A stretch of 64,000 bases of DNA, taken from Gilliamella sp. wkB108. Lineage in GTDB: Bacteria; Pseudomonadota; Gammaproteobacteria; Enterobacterales; Orbaceae. Shown here in pieces: positions 1 to 8,146 of this stretch; positions within the stretch are counted from its first letter, which is position 1, and each line of letters opens with the position of its first letter. Both the position numbers and the translations under genes were made by a program. A model generated the notes under the pieces. That model was not told the DNA's origin and did no database searches. It saw nothing but the letters and a program-made list of their open reading frames with translations. The DNA lies in NCBI RefSeq assembly GCF_001690195.1, contig NZ_LZGM01000096.1:1-64000 (forward strand), given 5' to 3'.

Positions 1-404
1 GAATATAATTTAAATTGGTTACAGATATTTTTCAGTTGACCTATTGTAAACTCATGATTAAGTATATTCTTCATCGTCAATTTATTGCTTTTTTTAATAT
101 GGACTCGATATTTTTGCAGGTGTATTTTTTAGCCCCACAATTTTCATACATTATCAAACCAATTCGTCTTCGTGATAACCTCATTCCTTGTTTTCTAAGC
201 ACTGGCTGTAGCTTCCTTAAACCATAAATCTGATAATAGGAACGATTTCTTCTTATTTTTAAACGCTGACTGAGGGGAATTTATGGTCATTGTTATTACT
301 TTATTTAGGTTTGGTTTATCATAACAGTGACTTTATAAAAGTGGTATTAATTAGTGTAACTTATCCAATAGAATGCATTAATTTGGTTCCTATAAGTATT
401 TAAT

Positions 405-476
405 TATAGTGAACGTTAAATTAATATAAAAACACAGTTTGTATATTTTTATGAAATGAGATTTTTTATTTAATGT
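405..476 (+). repeat. Left copy of an imperfect ~70-bp direct repeat
   Basis: About 72 bases that align with 4504-4572. Both begin TATAGTG, share GTTAAATTAA followed by ATAAAAA, then TATTTATGAA-like and TTTATTTAATGT blocks, with small gaps. Both copies point the same way and bracket the four-gene module between them. Nearly all of it is A/T, so chance similarity is a concern, but the shared blocks occur in the same order and at nearly the same spacing. Confidence 0.5.
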
Positions 477-510
477 CTATTAATTAGAATATCAATCAAC
501 AATAATTTGC

Positions 511-543
511 CAATGGGAGTTGAATTAGAACTCTTATCCATTG
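511..543. other. Bulged hairpin
   Basis: CAATGG at the left pairs with CCATTG at the right, and an inner GAGTT pairs with AACTC. A 4-base bulge sits on the right arm. There is no T-run directly after it, so it is not a clear terminator. It lies about 130 bp past the 3' end of the cyclophilin-like gene. Confidence 0.35.
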
Positions 544-675
544 ATATTACTATATTCCTTCCTAATTGGAATAGTTAAATTAAATCCCCCTTATTTTTTG
601 AAGAAAAAATAGATTTTTGTGAAATAAGATATCTTGTTAAATGGTATTTGATAGCTATATTTACTAATTATATGT

Positions 676-1119
676 TTAATCAATATACTCTAATGTAACT
701 GTAGTGTTTTGCTTGAGTTGTGCAAGTAGTTCTTTTCCATCTTTAATTCTACCTAATGCGTAGACACCTTCAGCTTGTCCATAGCCTTTATAAAATATGG
801 CTAAATTACCCCATGGAGCATAGTAAGTAAAATCACTCGGTATTGTGCTTGCTTTGGGTGTATCTTGTAAGATTAGTTTATTAGGGAGATAGGCAATTTT
901 TTCTTCTCCTGCAAAATCAGATAATGTTAAAGAAAGAGGAAGCTGTTTTAATAACTGTCTGCTAGCTGAGTTATCAAATAATTCAATAATAATAGGTTGG
1001 TTATCAAGGGTTAATTTGATGTGAGCGATTATTTTGGTTGAGTTATTATTAGCGTAGACTTGCATAAAAAACACCATGAGTATATTAATAATTAGTAGGT
1101 TGTAGCATAGTTTAATCAT
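676..1119 (-). CDS. Secreted cyclophilin-like domain protein
   Basis: A protein of about 147 residues with an N-terminal hydrophobic signal (MIKLCYNLLIINILMVFFMQ, ending near VYA). The rest looks like the cyclophilin-like fold family: a predicted beta-rich core, an ELFDNSASRQLLKQLP block, a LPLSLTLSDFAGEEK block, and YAPWGNLAIFYKGYG near the C-terminus, where this family typically has PWGNIAIF. The ATG at 1119 is chosen because GAGGAAG lies just upstream; the longer frame would need a TTG at 1140. It follows the alpha/beta hydrolase gene after 27 bp and is probably co-transcribed with it. The family has no well-established activity and the substrate is unknown. Family call from memory, fairly confident; function unknown. 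Confidence 0.7.
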   Translation of the reverse strand: MIKLCYNLLIINILMVFFMQVYANNNSTKIIAHIKLTLDNQPIIIELFDNSASRQLLKQLPLSLTLSDFAGEEKIAYLPNKLILQDTPKASTIPSDFTYYAPWGNLAIFYKGYGQAEGVYALGRIKDGKELLAQLKQNTTVTLEYID

Positions 1120-1146
1120 AGCTTCCTCTGTCTTGTACAATAAATT

Positions 1147-2205
1147 TTACTTTAAGTATTTGTTAAAAAAATCTGTTAATTTATCAAATGGAATAAGATC
1201 GACACGATCATAGAGATCAACATGTCCAGCTCCTTTAACATAGTAAAGCTCTTTAGGCTCTACAGCTCGCTGGTAAGCATCTTCACTAAACTCTTTAGAG
1301 TGTGCTTTGTCACCAGTGATAAATAAAAGTGGTCTTGGAGAAATCATTTCTATGTCATTAAATGGATAAAAATTCATGAATTTAACATTACTTGTAAGAG
1401 TAGGATGTGTTGTTAGCATTGGCAATTGTCCTTTAGGTGTAAACTCACCTCTAGGGGTCCGATAAAAATCGTAAAACTCACGTTCAATTGGTGTTGATTG
1501 ATCGGTTAATTGATTGACGGTACCACTAGTGTATTTGGTTTCACCACCATTGAATTCAACATAACGTTGTTCTGAAGCTTGTTCAATAATTTGTTTTCTT
1601 TGTTCAAGTGTGAGAGTGTGTCTAAGTGCTTGGCGATTAGCTGCACCCATGTCATACATACTTACTGTTGCAATCGCTTTTAGACGAGAATCAATTTTAG
1701 CTGCACTAATGGCAAAACTTCCACTACCACAGATACCAATCACACCAATACGTTCTTTATTCACAAAAGGCCTTGTGCCTAGAAAATCAACAGCAGCACT
1801 AAAGTCTTCTGCATAAATATCAGGCGATACTAGATTACGCGGAGTACCTTCACTTTCTCCCCAAAAAGATAGATCAATAGCCAGAGTAACAAAACCTTGT
1901 TCAGCCATTTTGCTTGCATACAAATTAGCGCTTTGTTCTTTTACCGCTCCCATTGGATGACCAACAATAATGGCAGGATAGGTAGTTTCACCCATTTCTT
2001 TAGGCATAAATAAATTACCCACAACCTGCATGTTATATTGATTTTTAAAGGTAACTTTTTGAACAGTTACAAGATTACTTTGATAAAAATTATTGGCATC
2101 ATTTAACATATCTTGCCCCCTTGCATTAAAAGATAGAATAATTCCAAAAATGGTTATGGCAATTACCATTACAGATTGTTTTAACAAAATAAATTGCTTT
2201 TTCAT
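1147..2205 (-). CDS. Exported alpha/beta hydrolase, dienelactone-hydrolase type
   Basis: About 352 residues. The start at 2205 is preferred over the frame start at 2223 because GAGGTG lies a few bases upstream of it. An N-terminal hydrophobic segment (residues ~8-30) ends in NARGQ and suggests export or anchoring. The body carries the alpha/beta-hydrolase signatures: an oxyanion-type GHPMGAVK, a nucleophile elbow GICGSGSF in which the central residue is Cys rather than Ser, an acidic residue in FITGDKAH and a terminal GAGHVDLYD histidine. The family cleaves esters, lactones or peptides, and a Cys nucleophile fits dienelactone hydrolase. It lies in line with the MFS pump upstream (39 bp gap) and the cyclophilin-like gene downstream, so the three probably form one operon opposite the LysR regulator. 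Substrate unknown. Confidence 0.75.
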   Translation of the reverse strand: MKKQFILLKQSVMVIAITIFGIILSFNARGQDMLNDANNFYQSNLVTVQKVTFKNQYNMQVVGNLFMPKEMGETTYPAIIVGHPMGAVKEQSANLYASKMAEQGFVTLAIDLSFWGESEGTPRNLVSPDIYAEDFSAAVDFLGTRPFVNKERIGVIGICGSGSFAISAAKIDSRLKAIATVSMYDMGAANRQALRHTLTLEQRKQIIEQASEQRYVEFNGGETKYTSGTVNQLTDQSTPIEREFYDFYRTPRGEFTPKGQLPMLTTHPTLTSNVKFMNFYPFNDIEMISPRPLLFITGDKAHSKEFSEDAYQRAVEPKELYYVKGAGHVDLYDRVDLIPFDKLTDFFNKYLK

Positions 2206-2244
2206 ATACACCTCACTAGTCAATGTACTTTTTTAAAAGTACGG

Positions 2245-3453
2245 TTACACCGGTTTTTTCATCATCTTTAAATAAATTGAAAAACTATAATGTATGAATA
2301 AAATGGCTAATAACATAACGCCTGCTGATGCAATAAAAAGTCCACTTCTTCCAAAGTAATCATATAAATTCCCGCCAATGGCTGTGGCCATACCAATAGA
2401 AAGTTGAATAGCCGCTACTGAAAGACCACCCATTAATTCAGCTTTATTTGATAATGTGCGAGTTATCCAAGTAGTCCATCCAACTGGAATAAAACCGAAT
2501 AAAAGCCCCCAAACAATAATCATTATTAGGTTTTCAGAAATAAGGTCTTTGCTAAAAAAGAGTGTTATTGCTATAACAAAAAATAACAAATGAACCACAA
2601 ACATGGTGATTTTAAAGAATTGTCCTAAGAAGTAACCAGCAATAACTGTTCCTGCACAATTGGCAATACCAAATAAAAGAAGTGTAAGAGTGACTATGTT
2701 TGATGCCAATTGAAGGTCATTTTGCAACCAAGGTCGTAAATAACTAAAAACAATATGATAACCTCCATAACTCGATATAATTGCCAGTATGCCAATAGAG
2801 ATCCATTGTTGTTTTAATAAATTGAACATTGAACTAAAGCTATTACCCTTTTGGGCGGGTAGTGAAGGTAAGGTAAGAAGTTGCCATATTAAAGAGACTA
2901 ATCCCATTAATGCAGCGATAATAAAGACATTACGCCACCCCATAATATTCCCTATATAACTTGAGAGTGGTAAAGCAATAATAGTGGCAACCGAAACACC
3001 AGCATAGATAATACTTAGTGCGCGAGATATATCTTTAGATGTTGCAAGTTGTAGTGTTACTGCCGAGGTCATTGACCAAAAACCGCCCACACAAATACCC
3101 AATAAACCACGACCAATTAACAAAATTGTATAGTTTAAGGAAAAAGCTACGATGAGATTGGATACAATCACAATAACTGAAAAGCCGAGTAAAATAATTT
3201 TACGGTTAATATGTTTAGCTACGGGAGATAACAATAAACTTGCAATTACAGCAAAAATACCAACCATAGTTATACTCTGTCCAGCTAAACCTTCACTAAT
3301 ACTTAAGTCATGTGCAATAGGTGTTAATAGGCTAATAGGTATAAATTCTGAGGTAATAAGGCTAGAGACCCCCATAAATAGGGACAGAATAGCTAACCAG
3401 TAGGTATGTTTAGGTGAAACAAATCTATTTTCAAATAGTTCTTGCTCTCTCAC
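2245..3453 (-). CDS. MFS transporter, AraJ/YdhP-like efflux type
   Basis: 402 residues with about 12 hydrophobic segments, the usual size of the DHA1-type drug or sugar efflux family of the major facilitator superfamily. Typical motifs include GLLGICVGGFWSM in TM4 and the loop after TM2 (LLSPVAKHINRKIILL), a variant of the MFS motif A. The start is GTG at 3453; the nearby ATG at 3460 is out of frame. No clear ribosome binding site is visible, so the start is uncertain. It is divergent from the LysR gene with a 131-bp gap, the common layout for a LysR-controlled exporter. Substrate cannot be told from sequence. Confidence 0.8.
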   Translation of the reverse strand: MREQELFENRFVSPKHTYWLAILSLFMGVSSLITSEFIPISLLTPIAHDLSISEGLAGQSITMVGIFAVIASLLLSPVAKHINRKIILLGFSVIVIVSNLIVAFSLNYTILLIGRGLLGICVGGFWSMTSAVTLQLATSKDISRALSIIYAGVSVATIIALPLSSYIGNIMGWRNVFIIAALMGLVSLIWQLLTLPSLPAQKGNSFSSMFNLLKQQWISIGILAIISSYGGYHIVFSYLRPWLQNDLQLASNIVTLTLLLFGIANCAGTVIAGYFLGQFFKITMFVVHLLFFVIAITLFFSKDLISENLIMIIVWGLLFGFIPVGWTTWITRTLSNKAELMGGLSVAAIQLSIGMATAIGGNLYDYFGRSGLFIASAGVMLLAILFIHYSFSIYLKMMKKPV

Positions 3454-3584
3454 GGTACATAATTTATCTAGTAATGTATGTTTATTTAAATTTTAATTGC
3501 ATTACTTATTCATAACAAATACCTATAATTTATGATGTATAATGCTTTTTAGGCATAAATATGATTTTTTAAGAGAATAAATAA

Positions 3585-4481
3585 ATGGATATTAGAGTAT
3601 TAAGGTATTTTTTAGCTGTTGCCAATGAAGGTAGTATTACTGCAGCAGCTAATGCTTTATATTTGACTCAACCTACACTTTCACGCCAATTAAAAGAGTT
3701 AGAAGATGAACTGGGAAAAAAGCTATTTCATCGTAGTAATCATCGTATTAGTTTAACGGAAGAAGGTGTTTTATTACGTAAACGTGCAAATGAGATTTTA
3801 GATTTGGTCAATAAAACCAAAGCAGAGTTTGTGGATATAAAGGAAAATATTACTGGCAATATTCACATTGGCTGCGGTGAAACAGAAGTCTTTAGATATA
3901 TAGCCCAGATAACGAAAGAGATACAAGAACAGTATCCACATATTCATTTTCATTTTTATAGTGGCAATGCTGAATATGTAATGGAAAAACTAGATAAAGG
4001 ATTGTTCGATTTTGGAATAGTAATTGAACCTGTTAATGTTTCTAATTACTATTACTTAAATATGCCAAACAATGATACGTGGGGTTTATTGATGCGAAAA
4101 GATAGCCCTTTAGCCACATTTAATATGATAACCGTTTCCCATTTAGCCAATCTACCACTTATTTGTTCTAGACAATTATTAATAGAATCATTATCTAAAA
4201 ATAATGTCATTAATTGGCTTGGAGATATGGCTACCAAACTTAATATTGTAGCCACCTATAACTTGATTTTTAATGCTTCTATTTTGGTACGTGAAGGGGT
4301 TGGTTATGCAATCACACTTGATAAACTAGCAAATACTAGTGATGAAAGTCCAATATGTTTTAGACCATTTGCACCAAAACTTGAGTCTGGTTTAAATATT
4401 ATCTGGAAAAAAGATCAAGTTTTATCAAATGCCAGTAAGTTATTTTTAGAAAAAATAAAAGAGGTTTGTGAGTTTAGTTAA
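3585..4481 (+). CDS. LysR-family transcriptional regulator
   Basis: 298 residues with the LysR layout: an N-terminal winged helix-turn-helix (residues ~1-60, with AVANEGSITAAANALYLTQPTLSRQ) and a periplasmic-binding-protein-like effector domain from about residue 90 (ITGNIHIGCGETE). Divergent from the MFS-hydrolase-cyclophilin-like operon, which it probably controls. The intergenic region around 3515-3545 has dyads of the T-N11-A kind expected for LysR regulators, but I cannot define the operator. The effector is unknown. Confidence 0.85.
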   Translation: MDIRVLRYFLAVANEGSITAAANALYLTQPTLSRQLKELEDELGKKLFHRSNHRISLTEEGVLLRKRANEILDLVNKTKAEFVDIKENITGNIHIGCGETEVFRYIAQITKEIQEQYPHIHFHFYSGNAEYVMEKLDKGLFDFGIVIEPVNVSNYYYLNMPNNDTWGLLMRKDSPLATFNMITVSHLANLPLICSRQLLIESLSKNNVINWLGDMATKLNIVATYNLIFNASILVREGVGYAITLDKLANTSDESPICFRPFAPKLESGLNIIWKKDQVLSNASKLFLEKIKEVCEFS

Positions 4482-4503
4482 CAAACACTCAAACGCCTTT
4501 GGC

Positions 4504-4572
4504 TATAGTGTGAGTTAAATTAACATAAAAAGAATTTATATATATTTATGAAGTAACATTTTTATTTAATGT
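4504..4572 (+). repeat. Right copy of the imperfect ~70-bp direct repeat
   Basis: Partner of 405-476, same orientation, starting 22 bp past the LysR stop codon. It begins TATAGTG, has GTTAAATTAACATAAAAA and ends TTTATTTAATGT. The two copies lie about 4.1 kb apart and enclose the whole accessory module. Confidence 0.5.
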
Positions 4573-4668
4573 TCAAAAAGGGGGGTAGTTATACGTGCCA
4601 TTGTTATACGATTTTTAGTTATATGTTATCCGTATAACTAAACATATACCTAAAAATTGTGGTTGTAA

Positions 4669-4687
4669 AAGTATCTTACTGATACTT
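4669..4687 (-). terminator. Possible terminator of ssrA
   Basis: AAGTATC and GATACTT form a 7-bp stem with a 5-base loop, about 90 bases past the 3' end of the tmRNA, followed on the minus strand by TTTTAC. The U-tract is short, so this is a weak call. Confidence 0.35.
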
Positions 4688-4775
4688 ACGGAATACTAAA
4701 ACAGCCTTTAAAGCTTGTTATTACAGGGTTTGGTGTGCTTTAGTGGGTTTAAAAGAATCTTACGAAATAGCGAAT

Positions 4776-5140
4776 TGGTGGAGCTGGCGGGAGTTGAACC
4801 CGCGTCCGAAATCTCTACATCCTCGGTACTACATGCGTAGTTTGTCTTTAGATTTCATCTACCCGCTGCGGACAAACACGCTACTGATAGACTAGCTTGA
4901 TTATGTTTAATGCTTCAGCCCCAAGCAAGGCATCCACACGATCTCGTTTAGGTTTGACTCCTCTTGATCCCCGTCCTACGAGCGGAGGCTAGGGAGAGAA
5001 GGCTCTATGCAGGTTATTAAGCTGCTAGTGCGTAGTTTTCGTCGTTTGCGACTATTTTTTTGCGGTTTATTTACGAGGCCTACCGCACCTCGGCATGCAC
5101 CTTGGGTTTCGCAAATCCCGTCGAATCCAGAATCAGCCCC
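4776..5140 (-). ncRNA. ssrA: tmRNA (transfer-messenger RNA)
   Basis: Read on the minus strand, the RNA begins GGGGCTGATTCTGGATTCGA at 5140 and ends with a tRNA-like T arm (GGTTCAACTCCCGCC), AGCTCCA and an encoded CCA at 4776. Its 365 nt is close to the 363 nt of E. coli. The tag reading frame runs from GCA at 5049 to TAA at 5017 and encodes ANDENYALAA, the E. coli tag; a second in-frame TAA follows. tmRNA with SmpB and EF-Tu rescues ribosomes on broken mRNAs and tags the product for proteolysis. SmpB is also in this window (46403-46888). Confidence 0.97.
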
Positions 5141-5174
5141 AATTGTGAATTGTAACTTAGTACAATGTTGGGGC

Positions 5175-5203
5175 ATTATAGGTGAATTCAAGTGGGAATA
5201 CAA
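5175..5203 (-). promoter_or_regulatory. Sigma-70 promoter of ssrA
   Basis: On the minus strand, TTGTAT (5198-5203) and a perfect TATAAT (5175-5180) are separated by exactly 17 bp. Transcription would start around 5168 and give a pre-tmRNA with a leader of roughly 28 nt to be trimmed, as expected for tmRNA. The -35 element abuts the end of ghrB. Confidence 0.7.
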
Positions 5204-5204
5204 G

Positions 5205-6185
5205 TTAACCTACTTCTGGATTCACCCAATTCTCGGTTGGTTTTTCGTCTTTTAATGCGGCAATAATATTATCGACTGCACATTTTGCCATTGCATAACG
5301 CGTTTCTACTGTTGCCGATCCTACATGAGGCGATAATAGTACATTTTCAAGCTGTAGAAGTGGTGAGTTTGTCGGTAGCGGTTCAACTTCAAATACATCA
5401 AGACCAGCTGCTTTAATTGTTTTATTTTTTAGTGCCTCTGCTAGTGCTTGTTCGTCAATAATACGTCCTCTGGCACCATTAATTAATATGGCTGACGGTT
5501 TCATTAAGGCTAGTTTTTCTTTGGTGATTAGTCGATCCGTTTCAGGTGTAAGTGGGAGTATGATGACAAGAAAATCTGCTTTGCTTAATACATCATCAAG
5601 TTCAAGTCGTTTGGCATTGAATGCTTGTTCAGCATCAGGTTGTGCCGAGCGGTTGTAGTAAATTACGTTCATATCAAATCCGTGATAGGCTCTTTTCGCA
5701 ATGGCTTTGCCAATTCGTCCCATACCTAAGATACCAATTGTTTTACCATGAATATCACAACCATAATATTCTGGAGTTATGCTTTTTTTCCATTTGCCGT
5801 TATGAATAAGGTTCGATAATTCAACAGTTCGGCGTGCCGTCGCCATAAGTAAGGTGAAAATTAGATCAGCAGTACTTTCAGTTAATACTTTAGGAGTATT
5901 CATTAAGCGTACACCATGTTTTTTTAATGCCGGTAGATCATAATTATCAAATCCAACCGAAATTGTTGATGCCGCTTTTAATTTTGGAGTTTGGCTAAGA
6001 AAGTTGTCATCTATACGGGTTGGCATGTTGGCTCCAATCATTCCGTCTGCATTGGTTAATGCTTGGATGAAAGCTTTGGGTTCGGTATCAGGATTACGAT
6101 CAAATAGTGTCAAATTGAAAGTCTGTTCTAATCGAGCTTGTTGATCTGCAGGGATTTTACTAAATAAAACAACATTCTTTTTCAT
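5205..6185 (-). CDS. ghrB: Glyoxylate/hydroxypyruvate/2-ketogluconate reductase
   Basis: 326 residues, similar to E. coli GhrB (YiaE) from end to end, for example STISVGFDNYDLPAL, the NAD(P)-binding GILGMGRIGKAIAKRA, LVIILPLTPETDRLI and SPHVGSATVETRYAMA. It is a cytoplasmic D-isomer-specific 2-hydroxyacid dehydrogenase that reduces glyoxylate, hydroxypyruvate and 2-ketogluconate with NADPH. The catalytic Arg (INGARGRIID), Glu (VFEVEPL) and His (SPHVGSA) are present. AAGGA lies 8 bp before the ATG. It is single, with ssrA downstream on the same strand. 2-Ketogluconate reduction would complement the gluconate-type PTS locus at 27-33 kb (inference). Confidence 0.88.
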   Translation of the reverse strand: MKKNVVLFSKIPADQQARLEQTFNLTLFDRNPDTEPKAFIQALTNADGMIGANMPTRIDDNFLSQTPKLKAASTISVGFDNYDLPALKKHGVRLMNTPKVLTESTADLIFTLLMATARRTVELSNLIHNGKWKKSITPEYYGCDIHGKTIGILGMGRIGKAIAKRAYHGFDMNVIYYNRSAQPDAEQAFNAKRLELDDVLSKADFLVIILPLTPETDRLITKEKLALMKPSAILINGARGRIIDEQALAEALKNKTIKAAGLDVFEVEPLPTNSPLLQLENVLLSPHVGSATVETRYAMAKCAVDNIIAALKDEKPTENWVNPEVG

Positions 6186-6319
6186 AATTTGTCCTTAGCA
6201 ACTGGCGTTTAAACTAATGTTAACAGTATATCGCTAATACTATTTAATACGCAATTTAATCGAATTGCTTTATAAATTGTTAAAAATGTAGCTGTGTTGA
6301 TTGATATGTAACTGTATGT

Positions 6320-6358
6320 TGTAAAGAAGTTTCAGGTTAACTATACGTTTCAGTATAA
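6320..6358 (+). repeat. 39-bp interspersed repeat, copy A
   Basis: Contains GTTTCAGGTTAACTATAC followed by GTTTCAGTATAA. GTTTCAG occurs twice, 18 bp apart, and TATAC pairs with GTATA around a GTTTCA loop. It is nearly identical to copies at 17856-17894 and 63329-63367, with a diverged copy at 48843-48881. It lies about 135 bp upstream of ghrB. Confidence 0.8.
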
Positions 6359-6843
6359 TTTTTGATTAAAATTGAATTTAAATAGATTAATTAGGTAATG
6401 CTTTTTAAAAAAATGGCATTTGATAACATCGGTGATAAAGAAAATAAGTTAGTTAAAATCGGCTGATTCTTTATTTAAGAAAACTGTTCAGGTATGAAAT
6501 AGCCCATGATGCTTTTTATTAATTTTGTTTATGATTTGATGTTGAATTTAGGTTATAGGTGAATGGTTAAAAGAGAATGATGTTATTGAGTGATGTTTAA
6601 ATTTGTTACTAAGGTACTATATTTTATCGATGTGATTAGATCTTAACAAAGATATCACTGATAATTGTTCACTTTTTTGTTGGTATTTATTTTTTTTGAA
6701 AAAAAATAAAAAATTATTTCCAATAAAATCAATACAATAAGATGTATTTGGTTAAATATTTAAAAAATAGGTGAAATTAAATTGAACTTTTCTTTATTTG
6801 GTCTGTCTATATTTTCAGATTACGTTTTTTCATTTTTTGCCCT

Positions 6844-6873
6844 CCACTCACTTTTTGTGAGTGGTTTTTTTTT
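6844..6873 (+). terminator. Strong orphan intrinsic terminator
   Basis: CCACTCAC and GTGAGTGG form a perfect 8-bp stem with a TTTTT loop, followed by nine Ts. No plus-strand gene precedes it for more than 2 kb: the nearest upstream plus-strand gene is the LysR regulator ending at 4481. It is too far (about 300 bp) from the EamA start to be an ordinary attenuator. Confidence 0.85.
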
Positions 6874-7170
6874 GTCTAGCGTTTACCATTTTGACATTAC
6901 AACAAGGCTAATGAAATAGTGTTAGTATGGCATCTGAATTTTGGCTTTTTGATGTAAATAAAAAATATTTGCACAAAGCTAAACAGGAAGTTAGTATTGA
7001 CCCAATAGTATATCTTTTAATTAAAATAGAGTTTTTTAATACGTTATCAAGTCCTTTCAACAAAATTATTCTAATCTAGTTTGAGTTGTTTTATTCGGAC
7101 GAGTAGGGCATTTAGAACAATAATCTATGCTGTGGTGGCGTTATATCTTATGTGAGCAGAGAGAATTTCC

Positions 7171-8067
7171 ATGTTATTATCAAAAAGGTCACAAGGGCAT
7201 CTTATTGCGCTAATGACAGTATTTATTTGGGGTACAACCTATATCGCCACTAAAGTTTTATTAACAGAATTTAAACCAATTGAGATCCTCTTTTTTCGAT
7301 TTACCTTAGGTTATATTACTCTTTGGATTTTATCGCCACGTTTTTTTGTCTGGCAAGGTTTTAGACAAGAGTTGCTATTTATGTGTGCTGGGTTTTGTGG
7401 TGTAACCTGTTATTTTTTATGTGAAAATATAGCATTAACTTATACAACAGCCTCAAATGTTGGTGTTATTACGACTTTAGCTCCTGTATTTACTGCGATT
7501 TTAGCTATATTCTTTTTGAAAGCCGAAAAACCAGCTAAAAGTTTTTATATTGGTTGTATATTTGCCATTATCGGAATTGCTTTAATTACCTTTAATGGTA
7601 AATTTGTGCTTTCTGTGAATCCATTAGGCGATTTACTCGCTGTTTTTGCATGTATTTTTTGGGCTGGTTATTCAATTTTAACCAAAAAAAGTAGTAATTA
7701 TGGTTACAATATTATTTTATTAACGCGTCGATTCTTTTTTTATGGCTTAATGCTCATGTTACCCGCGCTTTATATTTTCAATTTTGAATTGGATTTAGAT
7801 CGTTTTTCCAACCCAGTGAATATATTTAATATTATCTTTTTAGGTGTTGGAGCATCGGCTATCTGTTTTGCTTCTTGGAATTATGCAGTGAAATTGGTGG
7901 GAGCTGTTAAGATCAGTATTTATATCTATTTAGTGCCAATCATTACGATTGTTACCGCAATGATTGTTATAAATGAGCCTTTTACTTGGATCGCTGCCAT
8001 AGGCACATTATTTACACTTTGTGGTGTGTTGTTATCTGAAGGGAAAGTAAGAGTTCGCAAAAAATAG
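7171..8067 (+). CDS. EamA/DMT-family metabolite exporter
   Basis: 298 residues with ten predicted membrane segments in two EamA repeats. The first begins at GHLIALMTVFIWGTTYIATK, with the typical WGxxY of TM1, and ends near residue 135. The second begins around LGDLLAVFACIFWAGYSIL. Family members (RhaT/YdcZ/PecM types) export amino acids, sugars or other metabolites from the inner membrane. Substrate unknown. It stands alone, with a terminator at 8095-8121 behind it. Confidence 0.85.
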   Translation: MLLSKRSQGHLIALMTVFIWGTTYIATKVLLTEFKPIEILFFRFTLGYITLWILSPRFFVWQGFRQELLFMCAGFCGVTCYFLCENIALTYTTASNVGVITTLAPVFTAILAIFFLKAEKPAKSFYIGCIFAIIGIALITFNGKFVLSVNPLGDLLAVFACIFWAGYSILTKKSSNYGYNIILLTRRFFFYGLMLMLPALYIFNFELDLDRFSNPVNIFNIIFLGVGASAICFASWNYAVKLVGAVKISIYIYLVPIITIVTAMIVINEPFTWIAAIGTLFTLCGVLLSEGKVRVRKK

Positions 8068-8094
8068 TAAATCATTGCGATTTGATTATTTATA

Positions 8095-8121
8095 AAAAGG
8101 GGCATTGCCCCTTTTGTTTTT
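8095..8121. terminator. Bidirectional intrinsic terminator
   Basis: AAAAGGGGC pairs with GCCCCTTTT around ATT, with a T-rich tail on the plus strand and A-run/T-run symmetry on the minus strand. It lies between the convergent EamA and virJ-like genes and probably serves both. Confidence 0.85.
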
Positions 8122-8146
8122 ATGATTGAGTTGAGTCTATTGGTTA

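Larger units (their letters stand above)
1..675. other. Non-coding left end with repeat and hairpin
   Basis: This very AT-rich stretch has no credible gene. A 70-codon open frame near the left edge has no recognisable domain or ribosome binding site. The stretch carries one copy of a degenerate direct repeat (405-476) and a bulged hairpin (511-543), both listed separately. Confidence 0.6.
6186..7170. other. 985-bp intergenic region with repeat and orphan terminator
   Basis: No credible protein gene. It contains one copy of the 39-bp repeat (6320-6358) and a strong plus-strand terminator (6844-6873) with no gene upstream of it on that strand, so an unannotated small RNA is possible. The remaining sequence is AT-rich without recognisable features. 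Confidence 0.6.

Noticed and set aside
15-227. 70-codon plus-strand frame at the left edge
   Set aside because: No ribosome binding site, no recognisable domain and a composition typical of random AT-rich DNA.
4580-4775. Integrated element at the ssrA 3' end
   Set aside because: No integrase and no duplicated ssrA 3' segment anywhere in the window. GTTATACG/CGTATAAC words here are suggestive but not enough to call attachment sites.
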